Shown here piece by piece: positions 24,941 through 33,886 of a DNA stretch of 53,679 nucleotides; the first letter of the stretch is position 1; each line of letters opens with the position of its first letter. This stretch comes from Campylobacterota bacterium. Its GTDB lineage: Bacteria; Campylobacterota; Campylobacteria; Campylobacterales; Sulfurovaceae. The notes beneath the pieces are model-generated. The model had not been told where the DNA came from, did not search any database, and saw only the letters and a list, made by a program, of their open reading frames with translations. A program made the translations under genes and the position numbers. The stretch covers positions 1 to 53,679 of the forward strand of contig WGAM01000148.1 in assembly GCA_015494795.1 (NCBI GenBank), given 5' to 3'.

Positions 24941-26269
24941 ATGGAGAAATTAAAATCTTATCTAAAATTACATAGTGGGAGTGAGCTTTACCCTTCAGAT
25001 ATAGCCAAGATATTAAGAGAGCTTGATGAAGATGAGTTCTCTAAGGCAGTTAAATTAATCCCTAAAGATATTATTGGAGATGTTGCACTAGAGCTACCTG
25101 ACCGTTATTTTGATGATGTTGTTGAGTCACTTAGAGTTGAAGATTTAACTCATGCAGTAAAAGAGTTAGAGAGTGATGACCAAGTTGAGTTTATGCAAGA
25201 GCTTCAAGATGTTGACAGAGATAAGGCATCAAAGGTTTTTGATAACTTAGATAAAGAGGAACAGCAAGAGATAACCATGCTTCAGAGCTATAATGAAGAT
25301 GAAGCTGGTGCATATATGCAGACAGAGCTATTTACAGCTAAGGTTGATGAGATAGTTCAAGATGCCATTAATAGATTTGCTAAATTAAAGAAATCAAATG
25401 AGATAGAGAATGTGCATACTATTTTTATTACAGATAATAGAAATAGACTACTCTATTGTATAGATTTAGATGATATTTTAACTTTTGATTTTTCTCTAAC
25501 TTTTAGTCAAAATATAGAAGAGAATAGAGATAATTTTGAGCCTATTAAGGCTTATGATACAGAAAATATTAAAGATGTAGTTAACTATTTTAAAGAGTAT
25601 GATTTATCTGTAATTCCTATTGTAAATAGAGATAATATCCTATTAGGTAGAATTACATCTGATGATATTTATGATATTATTAATGAGCATGCAACAGAGC
25701 AGATGTATAATTTAGCTGGAGTAGATGATGAGGCTGAAGAGGACGAGGATATACTTAAGGCTAGTAAGACTAGAGCTACATGGCTTAGTATAAATCTTTT
25801 AACTGCTATTTTAGCATCTATTGTCATTGGACTCTTTCAAGATACTATCAATGGAATGGTAGCTCTTGCTGTACTTATGCCAATAGTAGCATCTATGGGA
25901 GGTAATGCTGGAACACAGACTTTAACCGTTGTTGTTAGACAGTTAGCCTTAGGTGAGATTTCTCATAGCGAAGCTACAAGAATTATTAAGAAAGAGGTGG
26001 CTATTTCATTATTAAATGGTATTTTGTTTGCTATAATCATGGGAGTTATTGCCTCTATCTGGTTTGATAAAGGTATGCTAGGCGTAGTTATTGCATTATC
26101 TATGATAGTTAATCTTATTATGGCAGGACTATTTGGCTCAATAATACCACTTCTTTTAAAAAAGATGAATATTGACCCTGCTATTGGTAGTACTGTTATA
26201 TTAACAACTATCACAGATGTTGTAGGTTTTTTTACTTTTTTAGGTCTTGCGACTATAATTTTACTATAA
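24941..26269 (+). CDS. mgtE: magnesium transporter MgtE
   Basis: A dimeric Mg2+ channel gated by cytosolic Mg2+. The acidic MgtE N domain covers about residues 1-125 (SGSELYPSDIAKILRELDED), then two CBS domains to about residue 265. The membrane domain has five helices from about residue 285, beginning WLSINLLTAILASIVIGLFQ and including PIVASMGGNAGTQTLTVVVR, the conserved pore motif. At 442 residues the length is normal. The ribosome site AAAGGGGG precedes the ATG. The next gene, 16 bases on, is a CNNM-type protein also linked to Mg2+ in its family. Confidence 0.95.
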   Translation: MEKLKSYLKLHSGSELYPSDIAKILRELDEDEFSKAVKLIPKDIIGDVALELPDRYFDDVVESLRVEDLTHAVKELESDDQVEFMQELQDVDRDKASKVFDNLDKEEQQEITMLQSYNEDEAGAYMQTELFTAKVDEIVQDAINRFAKLKKSNEIENVHTIFITDNRNRLLYCIDLDDILTFDFSLTFSQNIEENRDNFEPIKAYDTENIKDVVNYFKEYDLSVIPIVNRDNILLGRITSDDIYDIINEHATEQMYNLAGVDDEAEEDEDILKASKTRATWLSINLLTAILASIVIGLFQDTINGMVALAVLMPIVASMGGNAGTQTLTVVVRQLALGEISHSEATRIIKKEVAISLLNGILFAIIMGVIASIWFDKGMLGVVIALSMIVNLIMAGLFGSIIPLLLKKMNIDPAIGSTVILTTITDVVGFFTFLGLATIILL

Positions 26270-26285
26270 AGGTTTTTTAAAATAT

Positions 26286-27329
26286 ATGAGTTACCTGATA
26301 CTGTTTTTTGTATTATCTGTAAGTATTTCATTTTTATGTTCTGTTTTGGAGTCTGTATTATTATCTACACAAATCTCTTTTGTCTCTCTATTAGAAAAGG
26401 AGTCTCCAAAGACTGGAAAACTTCTTCGCTCACATAAGGAGAATATAAATGTATCTATTGCATCTATTCTTATCTTAAATACTATTGCAAATACTCTAGG
26501 TGCTGCTGCTGTTGGAGCTCAAGCATCAAAAATTTTTGGCAATGATGCTGTTATGTATGTATCTATTGTTCTAACATTTGCTATATTATATATATCAGAG
26601 ATTGTACCAAAAACAATAGGGGCAATATATTGGAAGCCACTAGCACCAATATCAGCTCACATTATTAAGTTCTTTATATTTATAACATATCCAATTATCT
26701 TAACTACTCTATTTATTACTAATAAAATCTCTAAAGGACATGAAGAGGTCAAAACAACTAAAGATGAGCTTTTAGAGAGTATGCTAATAAGTGAAGATGA
26801 GGGGGTTATTGATGAGAAGGAGTCTGACTATATAGAGAATGTACTGAAACTTGATGAGGTAAAGATATCTGATATTTTAACTCCACGCTCTGTTGTATTT
26901 GCACTAGAGGAGCATTTATCTATTAAAGAGGTTATCTCAACCCAAGATGATATATTTAACTTTTCTCGTATTCCAATATATAATACCACTATAGATAATG
27001 TAACTGGTATTATCTTAACAAAACAGCTATTTAGAGAGTCTTTAAAAGATGACTCTGTTAATTTAGCTAAGATTAAAAAAGATATATTTGCTATTAATGA
27101 AAATATACCTGTGGCAAAAGCCCTTGACCTATTTATTAGTAAAAAAGAGCATATGTTTTTAGTAACAGATAGTTATGGTCAGACAGAGGGGATTGTTACT
27201 CTTGAAGATTGTGTTGAGACTATATTAGGCATTGAGATAGTTGATGAGAGCGATAAAACAGACGATATGAGGGAACTTGCTAAAAGATTAATGAAACAGA
27301 AGAGAAGAGCTAATAGTAGCATTAATTAA
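26286..27329 (+). CDS. CNNM/CorC (HlyC) family transporter-associated protein
   Basis: A membrane protein with a DUF21/CNNM domain of four helices (about residues 1-150; ASILILNTIANTLGAAAVGA and ISEIVPKTIGAIYWKPLAP are conserved) followed by a CBS pair at about 190-320 (DILTPRSVVFALEE; GQTEGIVTLEDCVETILGIE). Family members are described as Mg2+/Na+ exchangers or cobalt/magnesium efflux components. The C-terminal CorC transporter-associated domain is missing, so this is a short form of 347 residues. Its position directly after mgtE supports a role in Mg2+ balance, with import and export in one operon. Confidence 0.88.
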   Translation: MSYLILFFVLSVSISFLCSVLESVLLSTQISFVSLLEKESPKTGKLLRSHKENINVSIASILILNTIANTLGAAAVGAQASKIFGNDAVMYVSIVLTFAILYISEIVPKTIGAIYWKPLAPISAHIIKFFIFITYPIILTTLFITNKISKGHEEVKTTKDELLESMLISEDEGVIDEKESDYIENVLKLDEVKISDILTPRSVVFALEEHLSIKEVISTQDDIFNFSRIPIYNTTIDNVTGIILTKQLFRESLKDDSVNLAKIKKDIFAINENIPVAKALDLFISKKEHMFLVTDSYGQTEGIVTLEDCVETILGIEIVDESDKTDDMRELAKRLMKQKRRANSSIN

Positions 27330-27380
27330 TATTCTTTTATATTAAAATAAGATAGAATTTCACAAAAAGGATATATAGTT

Positions 27381-27905
27381 ATGAAAAAAAATTATATTGT
27401 GAAAATAGCTCTACTATCTACAACTCTAGCTCTCGCCTCATCGCCATCATCTGAACTTACAGAGTTAGATAGATTAAATCTAAAATATATGTATGAGGGT
27501 GCAAAAGAGATAGATATGTTAAATCGCTCTATGGAGGCTGGAATGAGAGAGCATAATCAAAAAATGCAACCAGTTCTTACTACAAAGAGTGAGAGTACTA
27601 TTGATAATAGTCCAATGGACAGTTTTCAAGATTTAGGAGATAAACTATATTTAGAAAAGCATATAGAAGATAGTAAGAATACAAAAGTAGATATTACTAT
27701 AGTTAATGATATGGTAAAGATTGTAACAACTACTACAAAAAAAGAGCATAAAATTACAGCTAATGGAATGGCAGAGAGTAGCTACAGTAGTAGCACAACA
27801 GAGGAGATACCTATCCCATTTAGTGCAGATATTTCTAAATTAAAAAAAGAGTATAAAAATGGAGTAGTAAAAATATCTATACCTAAAAAGAAGAAAAACG
27901 GATAA
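27381..27905 (+). CDS. exported Hsp20/alpha-crystallin-like protein
   Basis: A 174-residue protein with an N-terminal Sec signal (MKKNYIVKIALLSTTLALAS) and no lipobox, so probably periplasmic. The middle (residues 25-85) is charged and predicted helical. The last ~90 residues resemble an alpha-crystallin domain: VDITIVNDMVKIVTTTT, then EIPIPFSADISKLKKEYKNG and VVKISIPKKKK, which closely parallels the PLP..vd..ki.A.ykNGvL.v.iPK ending of small heat-shock proteins. A holdase role for envelope proteins is inferred. The match rests mainly on the C-terminal motif. It has its own promoter-like TAGAAT and AAAGGA site. Confidence 0.65.
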   Translation: MKKNYIVKIALLSTTLALASSPSSELTELDRLNLKYMYEGAKEIDMLNRSMEAGMREHNQKMQPVLTTKSESTIDNSPMDSFQDLGDKLYLEKHIEDSKNTKVDITIVNDMVKIVTTTTKKEHKITANGMAESSYSSSTTEEIPIPFSADISKLKKEYKNGVVKISIPKKKKNG

Positions 27906-27929
27906 TTATAAATTTTGAAGTTTTTTATC

Positions 27930-28006
27930 TGGTGGGTCCTCGGGGACTCGAACCCCGGACCACTCGGTTATGAGCCGAGTGCTCTAACCAGCTGAGCTAA
28001 AGACCC
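27930..28006 (-). tRNA. tRNA with CAU anticodon (Met elongator or Ile2)
   Basis: A complete 77-base cloverleaf on the minus strand. Acceptor GGGTCTT pairs with AGGACCC (one G-U), the D-arm is GCTC...GAGC, and the anticodon stem CTCGG/CCGAG encloses CTCATAA with anticodon CAT. The T-arm CGGGG-TTCGAGT-CCCCG is followed by discriminator A and an encoded CCA. It is not an initiator tRNA, because position 1 pairs with 72 and the GGG/CCC anticodon stem pairs are absent. A CAT anticodon is read as Met, or as Ile (AUA) if TilS makes lysidine. Sequence alone does not decide; the AUA-reading form would be notable here. Confidence 0.93.
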
Positions 28007-28019
28007 ACCTGCGAAAATA

Positions 28020-29156
28020 CTAAAGAGAAATCTTTGTCCCTGTCATAGTTATTTTCGAGTCCGTATTATACATAAAATAGAAACGAAAAGCAAGTAAATT
28101 CTCTAAAATTCCAAAAATAATTGCAAAAATTACAAAAGATGTTCCTCCATGGCTAAACATTGGTAGTGGAAGTCCTACAACAGGAGCTAATCCCATAGTC
28201 ATTGAGATATTTACAGCCATATATATAAAAAATAGAAATGCCATTCCAGAGGCAAAAACTTTTATAAAATAGTCCTTTTTATTACTTATTGCAATATATA
28301 GAAGATGTAAAATAAGCATAGCATAGAGAAGTATTGTTGATAACATGCCAACAAAACCAAATCTCTCACCAAGATATGCAAAAATAAAGTCTGTTGATGA
28401 GACAGGTAGAAATTTTAGTTGAGTCTGTGTTGCATTCTCTTTCTCTTGTCCATACATACCACCAGAACCTATGGCTATAATAGATTGTTGGACATGGTAA
28501 CTAGGTTTCCCTAAAAAGTCTGCAATTCTCTGTTTTTGATACGGTTTTAATCCATGTGAATATATTATAGGTGCTGACAAACCTATGACAATTAATAGTG
28601 TTAACCATATACGCAATCTAACACCAATAATAAATAGAACTCCAAAACCTGTCAATAGTAGAACTAATCCTGTTCCTAAATCTGGCTCTTTTGCTATAAG
28701 CACAAATGGTATGAGTATATATAGAGAGAGTGTTATAAACATTTTTAAATCATATCCCCATTTTGGAGGTGGATTTCTAACAATAAGATAACCTAACATT
28801 AAGAGTACAGTAATTTTAATAAATTCAGATGGTTGAATTGTTATATGAATAATCGGTATCTCAATCCATCTTCTAGCTCCAAGTATCTTTTTGCCAAAAA
28901 TATCAACACTAAGAAGAAGTCCAAGATTTATCCAGTATGATATTGGGATTAACCACTGATATTTACGCCAAGGTATTAAAAATGCAATAAAAAATACACC
29001 TGTTGATAGTCCATAATAGATTAATTGTTTATTAAAAAGAGATGGTTTTATCTCATATACTAAATATGATGATAATATAAATAGTGGAATAAGTTGTAAT
29101 ATTAAAATAAAATTAAATTGTTGTATTATTCTTCTGTCAAATTGAAACCAATGCAT
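28020..29156 (-). CDS. rodA: rod shape-determining protein RodA (SEDS glycosyltransferase)
   Basis: RodA polymerises lipid II into glycan strands during elongation, working with PBP2 and MreBCD. It is a membrane protein of about ten helices and 378 residues. The SEDS hallmarks are visible: GARRWIEIPIIHITIQPSEF (about residue 94) with KEPDLGTGLVLLLTG, the long periplasmic loop beginning IAIGSGGMYGQ, FLPVSSTDFIFAYLGERFGF, and the C-terminal GLPLPMFSHGGTSF. FtsW is less likely given the elongation-type N-terminus. No PBP2 gene is next to it. The tRNA lies 13 bases downstream of its stop, on the same strand. Confidence 0.93.
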   Translation of the reverse strand: MHWFQFDRRIIQQFNFILILQLIPLFILSSYLVYEIKPSLFNKQLIYYGLSTGVFFIAFLIPWRKYQWLIPISYWINLGLLLSVDIFGKKILGARRWIEIPIIHITIQPSEFIKITVLLMLGYLIVRNPPPKWGYDLKMFITLSLYILIPFVLIAKEPDLGTGLVLLLTGFGVLFIIGVRLRIWLTLLIVIGLSAPIIYSHGLKPYQKQRIADFLGKPSYHVQQSIIAIGSGGMYGQEKENATQTQLKFLPVSSTDFIFAYLGERFGFVGMLSTILLYAMLILHLLYIAISNKKDYFIKVFASGMAFLFFIYMAVNISMTMGLAPVVGLPLPMFSHGGTSFVIFAIIFGILENLLAFRFYFMYNTDSKITMTGTKISL

Positions 29157-29200
29157 ATTAAAGCCCTCTATTTTTTTGAATTATATCAAAGGAGTAATTA

Positions 29201-29323
29201 ATCTTAAGTATTGATGAGAGCTACAATTGTATAAATAGGGGAGGAGTAACAATTGGCTTATCTATCTTATCAATTTAAAAGGAGGAATGGAAAATGAAAT
29301 CTTTCTCATCACATACTTAAGAT
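29201..29323. repeat. 20-bp inverted repeat spanning 123 bases (MITE-like or long hairpin)
   Basis: The left arm ATCTTAAGTATTGATGAGA (29201-29219) and the reverse complement of the right arm (29304-29323) match except for one extra base. The interior of about 84 bases contains two purine-rich AGGAGG sites and an 18-codon ORF (ATG at 29287) but no recognisable gene. It lies between rodA and the BY-kinase-like gene. It could be a miniature transposable element, an IS remnant or a structured RNA. Confidence 0.5.
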
Positions 29324-29423
29324 ATGTTGCTATTATAATCTAAATCAGATAAAAATACTCTTAATTAAAATATAAATATAGTTTTTTCCTATAAAAAGTA
29401 AAAATGTTAATATTTATCACACT

Positions 29424-31634
29424 TTAACCATTAGTAATTGCAAGTATAGCAATATTTTTAAATTTATACTCTCCTATTTTTGTTTGAATATTTTTTATAA
29501 ATGATTTTCTTGTATAGTCCTCTTGTATTGTAATAAGATTTACATTTGAGTATTTCATAATATATAATACATCTGCCTCCATAGTTAATGGAATTGCATC
29601 TATAAATATATAACTATATCTCTTCTTAACTGTCTCTATTAGAAAAAATAATCTTCTTGATAGTATTAATTCAGATATATCATCTTTAATTGAACCAGCT
29701 GTTAATATATCTAAATTTTTATATTTTGTTTTCTGTATTAGTATATCCATACTATTCTCTTCTCCAGCTAAATAGTCACTTACACCAATTCCTAAATTTA
29801 GATTAAACCCTTTATGAACCTTAGGATTATATATATCAAAGTCCATAATTAGAGTTTTATATTCTGCCTTTTGAAAAATATAACCTAAATTAGATACAAT
29901 GTTGGTTTTTGCCTCTCTTAGTGGACTTGATGTAACTAATATTACATTACCCTTATGTTTAGGGTGACTAAAATTTATCTTTGTTCTAAGATTACGAAAA
30001 CTTCTTAATAGTTGAGATGAGTCCCTTGTTAAATATTTTGAGTTTTTTAATATCGGTAACTCTGCATATAGAGGTAAATCTGTAAGCTCTTTTATATCTT
30101 TTACACTCTGTAACCTATCAATTAAAGAGCTACGCAAGTATGCTAATAGTAAGCCTGCAATAAGGCTAAATATAGTTGTTATTGCCATATTCATACCTTT
30201 CTTAGGTTTAATTGGAATTCCATTTGAGTATGCACTATCTATTATCTCATAATCAGATACAGTTGCTACCCTTTTCATATTATTTTCTGCCTGTTTTTCA
30301 AGTAGATATGAGTACATTTTCGATTTAACTTCATGATTTCTCTGTAAATCAATAAGTTTTTTCTCTTGCGTTGGGAGTATTTTTAATTCTCTCTCATATT
30401 TTTTCTTTAATTCTAATAGCTTGTTCTCTTTTTGAGATATATTTGTCTGTAACTGCTTTATATTTTTTATAATAATTTGACTATCTCTTCTTATATCTCT
30501 TCTTATAGCCCTTAGGGCAGGATATTTTGAGGTATATTCTCTGCTTAACTCATTAGCTCTCCTCTCTAACTCTTGTAGATTTTGGATAACTCTAATAGTT
30601 GGTTCATCTCCTAACTCTCTTAGAGTTGGAGTAATAGTGCTTAAATCTCTATTTTTTCTTTTAATATTATGAGATATAGTATTAATTAATCTCTTTTCTA
30701 TATCTATTTGAGATAGTTGAACCTCTATATTGCTTAGTCTATCTAATAGACCTTGAGACTGCCTTGTTGGTTCTATTATACTATTTTTTATTCTAAAATT
30801 TTCTAACTCTTTTTCAGAACTTTTTAAGGCTTGACCTGTATTTTTAAGTTGTCTATTTATAAAATTTAAAATTTTATTATTCTGTTTACTCTTATTAATT
30901 ATACTCTCTCTTATATATATATCCATTAGATTATTTAGATATGATATAGCTCTTTTTGATGAGTTATTTTGAAAGGTAATTTTTATTAAAGAGGCATTTT
31001 TATTTAATCTAATAGCATTAAAATTTTTCTTTATTATATTTTCATATATATCTCTACTATTACCATTTAATTTAATATATAATGGAATATTGAAATCAGA
31101 GTTTTTAGTTACTTTAAATTTAAACCATGGAGTGGTTATCTCTTCATTATAATTAAAAAGTTTTCTATATGATTTATCCTCTATCTCAATTAATATTTTA
31201 CTCTTTTGAGGTACTATTTTTATATATTTACCTACAATTTTTTTATCTAAAATAGTTACACTTAAAACTTTTATTGGTAGGTTATCTAATAGTTCAATCT
31301 TCTTATATCTCTTCTTTTTATAATATTGTACCTCTAAATTCAACTTATCTATGGCTTTTTTATGTATATGAAATATCTGTAGAAGTGCTAAATCTTGGTC
31401 AATATTTTCTGAATTAGATGAGTATATATCCTCTAAAGGGTTTAACTCACCAATTTCTCTTCTACTATTGTCTGTTTTTACTTTGATAATAGACTGTGCT
31501 TCATATATAGATGGTGTAAAATATAAATTTATAGCAGAGACTATCATACCTATAAAGGTTATTGATGCAATTGACCACTTATATGGTAAAATTTTATTTA
31601 AAAATTCTAAAAAAAAACTACTGTTTTCTTGCAT
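29424..31634 (-). CDS. Wzz/BY-kinase-like polysaccharide co-polymerase with degenerate ATPase
   Basis: A 736-residue inner-membrane protein of the Wzc/CpsCD type, controlling chain length and export of surface polysaccharide. A membrane helix at about 15-37 (SIASITFIGMIVSAINLYF) begins the Wzz domain. A long coiled coil spans about 255-455, and a second helix (MAITTIFSLIAGLLLAYL) ends it near 510. The C-terminal ATPase domain has a Walker A region reading TSSPLREAKTN, with Lys576 kept but the GxGK glycines lost. Walker A' reads LIMDFDIYNP and Walker B FIDAIPLTME. There is no C-terminal tyrosine cluster. It is probably structural or weakly active. It follows the ThiF-like gene by 33 bases. Confidence 0.85.
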   Translation of the reverse strand: MQENSSFFLEFLNKILPYKWSIASITFIGMIVSAINLYFTPSIYEAQSIIKVKTDNSRREIGELNPLEDIYSSNSENIDQDLALLQIFHIHKKAIDKLNLEVQYYKKKRYKKIELLDNLPIKVLSVTILDKKIVGKYIKIVPQKSKILIEIEDKSYRKLFNYNEEITTPWFKFKVTKNSDFNIPLYIKLNGNSRDIYENIIKKNFNAIRLNKNASLIKITFQNNSSKRAISYLNNLMDIYIRESIINKSKQNNKILNFINRQLKNTGQALKSSEKELENFRIKNSIIEPTRQSQGLLDRLSNIEVQLSQIDIEKRLINTISHNIKRKNRDLSTITPTLRELGDEPTIRVIQNLQELERRANELSREYTSKYPALRAIRRDIRRDSQIIIKNIKQLQTNISQKENKLLELKKKYERELKILPTQEKKLIDLQRNHEVKSKMYSYLLEKQAENNMKRVATVSDYEIIDSAYSNGIPIKPKKGMNMAITTIFSLIAGLLLAYLRSSLIDRLQSVKDIKELTDLPLYAELPILKNSKYLTRDSSQLLRSFRNLRTKINFSHPKHKGNVILVTSSPLREAKTNIVSNLGYIFQKAEYKTLIMDFDIYNPKVHKGFNLNLGIGVSDYLAGEENSMDILIQKTKYKNLDILTAGSIKDDISELILSRRLFFLIETVKKRYSYIFIDAIPLTMEADVLYIMKYSNVNLITIQEDYTRKSFIKNIQTKIGEYKFKNIAILAITNG

Positions 31635-31667
31635 TATGGGTTTACCTTTTATATTTTATAAATTATC

Positions 31668-32573
31668 TTATTTAATTTCACTCTGCTTAATAATAGTTGG
31701 AATTGATGGATTAGCTTTAATAGATATTGGACCTAAAAATATATCTTTAGAACCTATTATAATATTAATTGCAATAGTTGCAAAAAATGTTCCTGTAATT
31801 GTAACAGTAGGTCCCCAATTTGTACCTTGAACTAAATTGTCTCTACTATTAGCATAATTTTCAAAAAAATCTTTAGGTGGAGTATTCTCACTAAGCAGAA
31901 GTTTATGTGAATATTTAGATTTAAAAATATCTCTATATACTCTATTAAATTCACTATGAACTCTCTTATCTTTTTGCCAAAACTGCTCATCACTAATCTC
32001 ATCTAAAGGAGTTGATACTGTAGGAGAGTTCTCATTCTCTTCTCTAGTTTTTATATTATCTTCTCTATAATCCCACAGATTTGCCTCTGCTCCAAATGTA
32101 AAATTTGGAACTTTATGACTTCTTGATATTACAGGAACTCTTAACTCTTTTGCAACTCTATGGAGAGGATAGTGAGCCGATTTATTATCACTTGCATCAA
32201 TTATAATATCAACTCCACTAATTATCTCTTTTGCATTATTTTTATTAATTCCCTCCTCAAATGTTCTAATATTTAAAAACGGATTTACATCTAATAATCT
32301 ATTCTTACCAGCCTCCACCTTTTTCATACCTATAGTTGAGATTGTACAGAAGTGTTGTCTATTAATATTTGTAAGTTCAAATATATCTGGGTCAACTAGA
32401 GTAATATTTGATACTCCACCTCTTACAAGTTGCTCTGAAGCTATTCCACCTGTTCCTCCAACTCCTATAATTGATACTCTTGCATTTCTAATAAGCTCTC
32501 TCTCTTCTGGAGTAAAAACCATTGATGAGCGAAACCATAGTAATTCATAAAACTCCTCTTCACTGATAGACAT
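31668..32573 (-). CDS. ThiF/MoeB/HesA-like E1 superfamily protein
   Basis: A 301-residue adenylyltransferase-fold protein. After a short helical N-terminus it shows SIIGVGGTGGIASEQLVRGG (nucleotide loop), LVDPDIFELTNINRQHF with the D/N/R/Q ATP and Mg residues (Asp61, Asp63, Asn71, Arg72, Gln73), GMKKVEAGKNRL, and IIIDASDNKSAHYPLHRVA. ATP-dependent activation of a carboxylate is therefore expected. It lacks the CxxC zinc pairs and has one cysteine (Cys76), outside the usual catalytic crossover loop, so no thioester is expected. An insert of about 75 polar residues (about 175-250) is unusual. No ubiquitin-like partner is near. Context in the glycan locus suggests modification of a sugar or peptide substrate. 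Confidence 0.8.
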   Translation of the reverse strand: MSISEEEFYELLWFRSSMVFTPEERELIRNARVSIIGVGGTGGIASEQLVRGGVSNITLVDPDIFELTNINRQHFCTISTIGMKKVEAGKNRLLDVNPFLNIRTFEEGINKNNAKEIISGVDIIIDASDNKSAHYPLHRVAKELRVPVISRSHKVPNFTFGAEANLWDYREDNIKTREENENSPTVSTPLDEISDEQFWQKDKRVHSEFNRVYRDIFKSKYSHKLLLSENTPPKDFFENYANSRDNLVQGTNWGPTVTITGTFFATIAINIIIGSKDIFLGPISIKANPSIPTIIKQSEIK

Positions 32574-32845
32574 AATATCTCCTTATCTTTTTATTATTAT
32601 ACTTAATTATTTTTTAAGAATTTACTATTTAGAAAAATATTTATAGTTGCGTAAACTTATAAACACAAATATAATATATAAAATTATATTTTAGCAGAAA
32701 TAAACATTAATTAATAAAAAAATCACTAATATTTTAAAAAGAATATTAAATGAATATATATTTATATCTAAATATAAAGTAATTTTAAATATAATTTATA
32801 TAGATAATTTAAAATATATATTTTAAATTTACTTAAAGGTTTTAA
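32574..32845. promoter_or_regulatory. divergent AT-rich promoter region of the glycan locus
   Basis: 272 bases of very AT-rich sequence between the divergent ThiF-like and ATP-grasp genes. Several TATAAT-like hexamers occur on both strands. No hairpin, ORF or operator palindrome stands out. It presumably carries the two opposing promoters that would coordinate both halves of the locus. Confidence 0.4.
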
Positions 32846-33886
32846 ATGAGAAAGAGTTTAACTATAGCAATTCATCATGAAAAAGGAGATAATTCATACT
32901 CTGATAGGTGGATAGAGTATTGTTATAATAACAGTATTAAATATAGATTAGTAAACTGTTATGATAGTAATATTATAGAGCAGTTAAGAGATTGTGATGC
33001 ATTAATGTGGCACTGGCAACATATTGACTATAAAGCACAACTATTTGCAAGGCAACTAATTTTATCTTTAGATGCTATAGGTTTTCCTGTATATCCAAAT
33101 GCTAAAACAGCATGGTATTTTGATGATAAGCTAGGAGAGAAGTATCTACTTGAGGCTATAGATGCTCCAATGGTTAAGAGTTATGCTTTTTATGATAAAA
33201 AGAGTTCTTTAGAGTGGATAGAAAATACGACTTTTCCAAAAGTATTTAAACTTAGAAATGGAGCTGGAGCTTTTAATGTAGTTCTAATTAACTCTAAAAA
33301 AGAGGCAAAAAAATATATAAATAGAGCTTTTGGAAAAGGATTTAGTGCAAATAGAAGAGAAGCTATTTTAGAAGAGAAGATTTGGCACTTTAAAAGAGAT
33401 AAGTCACTTAAGAGTCTATTTAATATTAGTAGAGGAGTATATCGCTATTTTTTCCCACATAAGATATATAGTATGCTACCTATAGAAAAGAACTATCTAT
33501 ATGCACAAGATTTTATTGCTAATTGTGACCATGATATTAGAGTTTTTGTAATTGGTAATAGAGCAGTAACTAAAAAACGAATAGTAAGAGATGGGGATTT
33601 TAGAGCCTCTGGTAGTGGAAAGATGAGTTGGGATATAGGAGAGGAGGGAAGAGAGTGTGTAAAAGTAGCATTTGAGGTTAAAGAGAGACTTCAAGCTCAA
33701 TCTTTAGCATTTGATTTTGTAAAAGATATAGATGGATATAAGATTGTAGAGATAAGTTATGCAGCTTCTCCTAGAGGTTTTCCTCATGCTTTAGGTTATT
33801 GGACTAGAGATATAGAGTGGATAGAGACACCATTGAGGGTTGAGTATTTTATTATAGAAGATTTAATTAACTCAATAGAAGAATGA
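32846..33886 (+). CDS. ATP-grasp domain protein, glycan-locus associated
   Basis: A 346-residue protein with the RimK/D-Ala ligase-type ATP-grasp layout: an N-terminal preATP-grasp region (DALMWHWQHIDYKAQLFARQ), substrate/ATP subdomain (FPKVFKLRNGAGAFNVVLIN, with Lys and Arg for ATP), EEKIW, LYAQDFIANCDHDIRVFVIG, and the metal-binding end FDFVKDIDGYKIVEISYAAS. It should join a carboxylate to an amine or thiol via an acyl-phosphate. The substrate is unknown; similar proteins occur in polysaccharide clusters. It overlaps the first glycosyltransferase by four bases (ATGA), so it belongs to the same operon. Confidence 0.82.
   Translation: MRKSLTIAIHHEKGDNSYSDRWIEYCYNNSIKYRLVNCYDSNIIEQLRDCDALMWHWQHIDYKAQLFARQLILSLDAIGFPVYPNAKTAWYFDDKLGEKYLLEAIDAPMVKSYAFYDKKSSLEWIENTTFPKVFKLRNGAGAFNVVLINSKKEAKKYINRAFGKGFSANRREAILEEKIWHFKRDKSLKSLFNISRGVYRYFFPHKIYSMLPIEKNYLYAQDFIANCDHDIRVFVIGNRAVTKKRIVRDGDFRASGSGKMSWDIGEEGRECVKVAFEVKERLQAQSLAFDFVKDIDGYKIVEISYAASPRGFPHALGYWTRDIEWIETPLRVEYFIIEDLINSIEE

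Noticed and set aside
25963-26331. 122-codon minus-strand ORF over the end of mgtE
   Set aside because: It is a shadow of the transmembrane helices of MgtE; no independent evidence of coding.
31468-31830. 120-codon plus-strand ORF across the ThiF-like/BY-kinase boundary
   Set aside because: It is antisense to two well-supported genes, and its sequence follows from their reverse complement.
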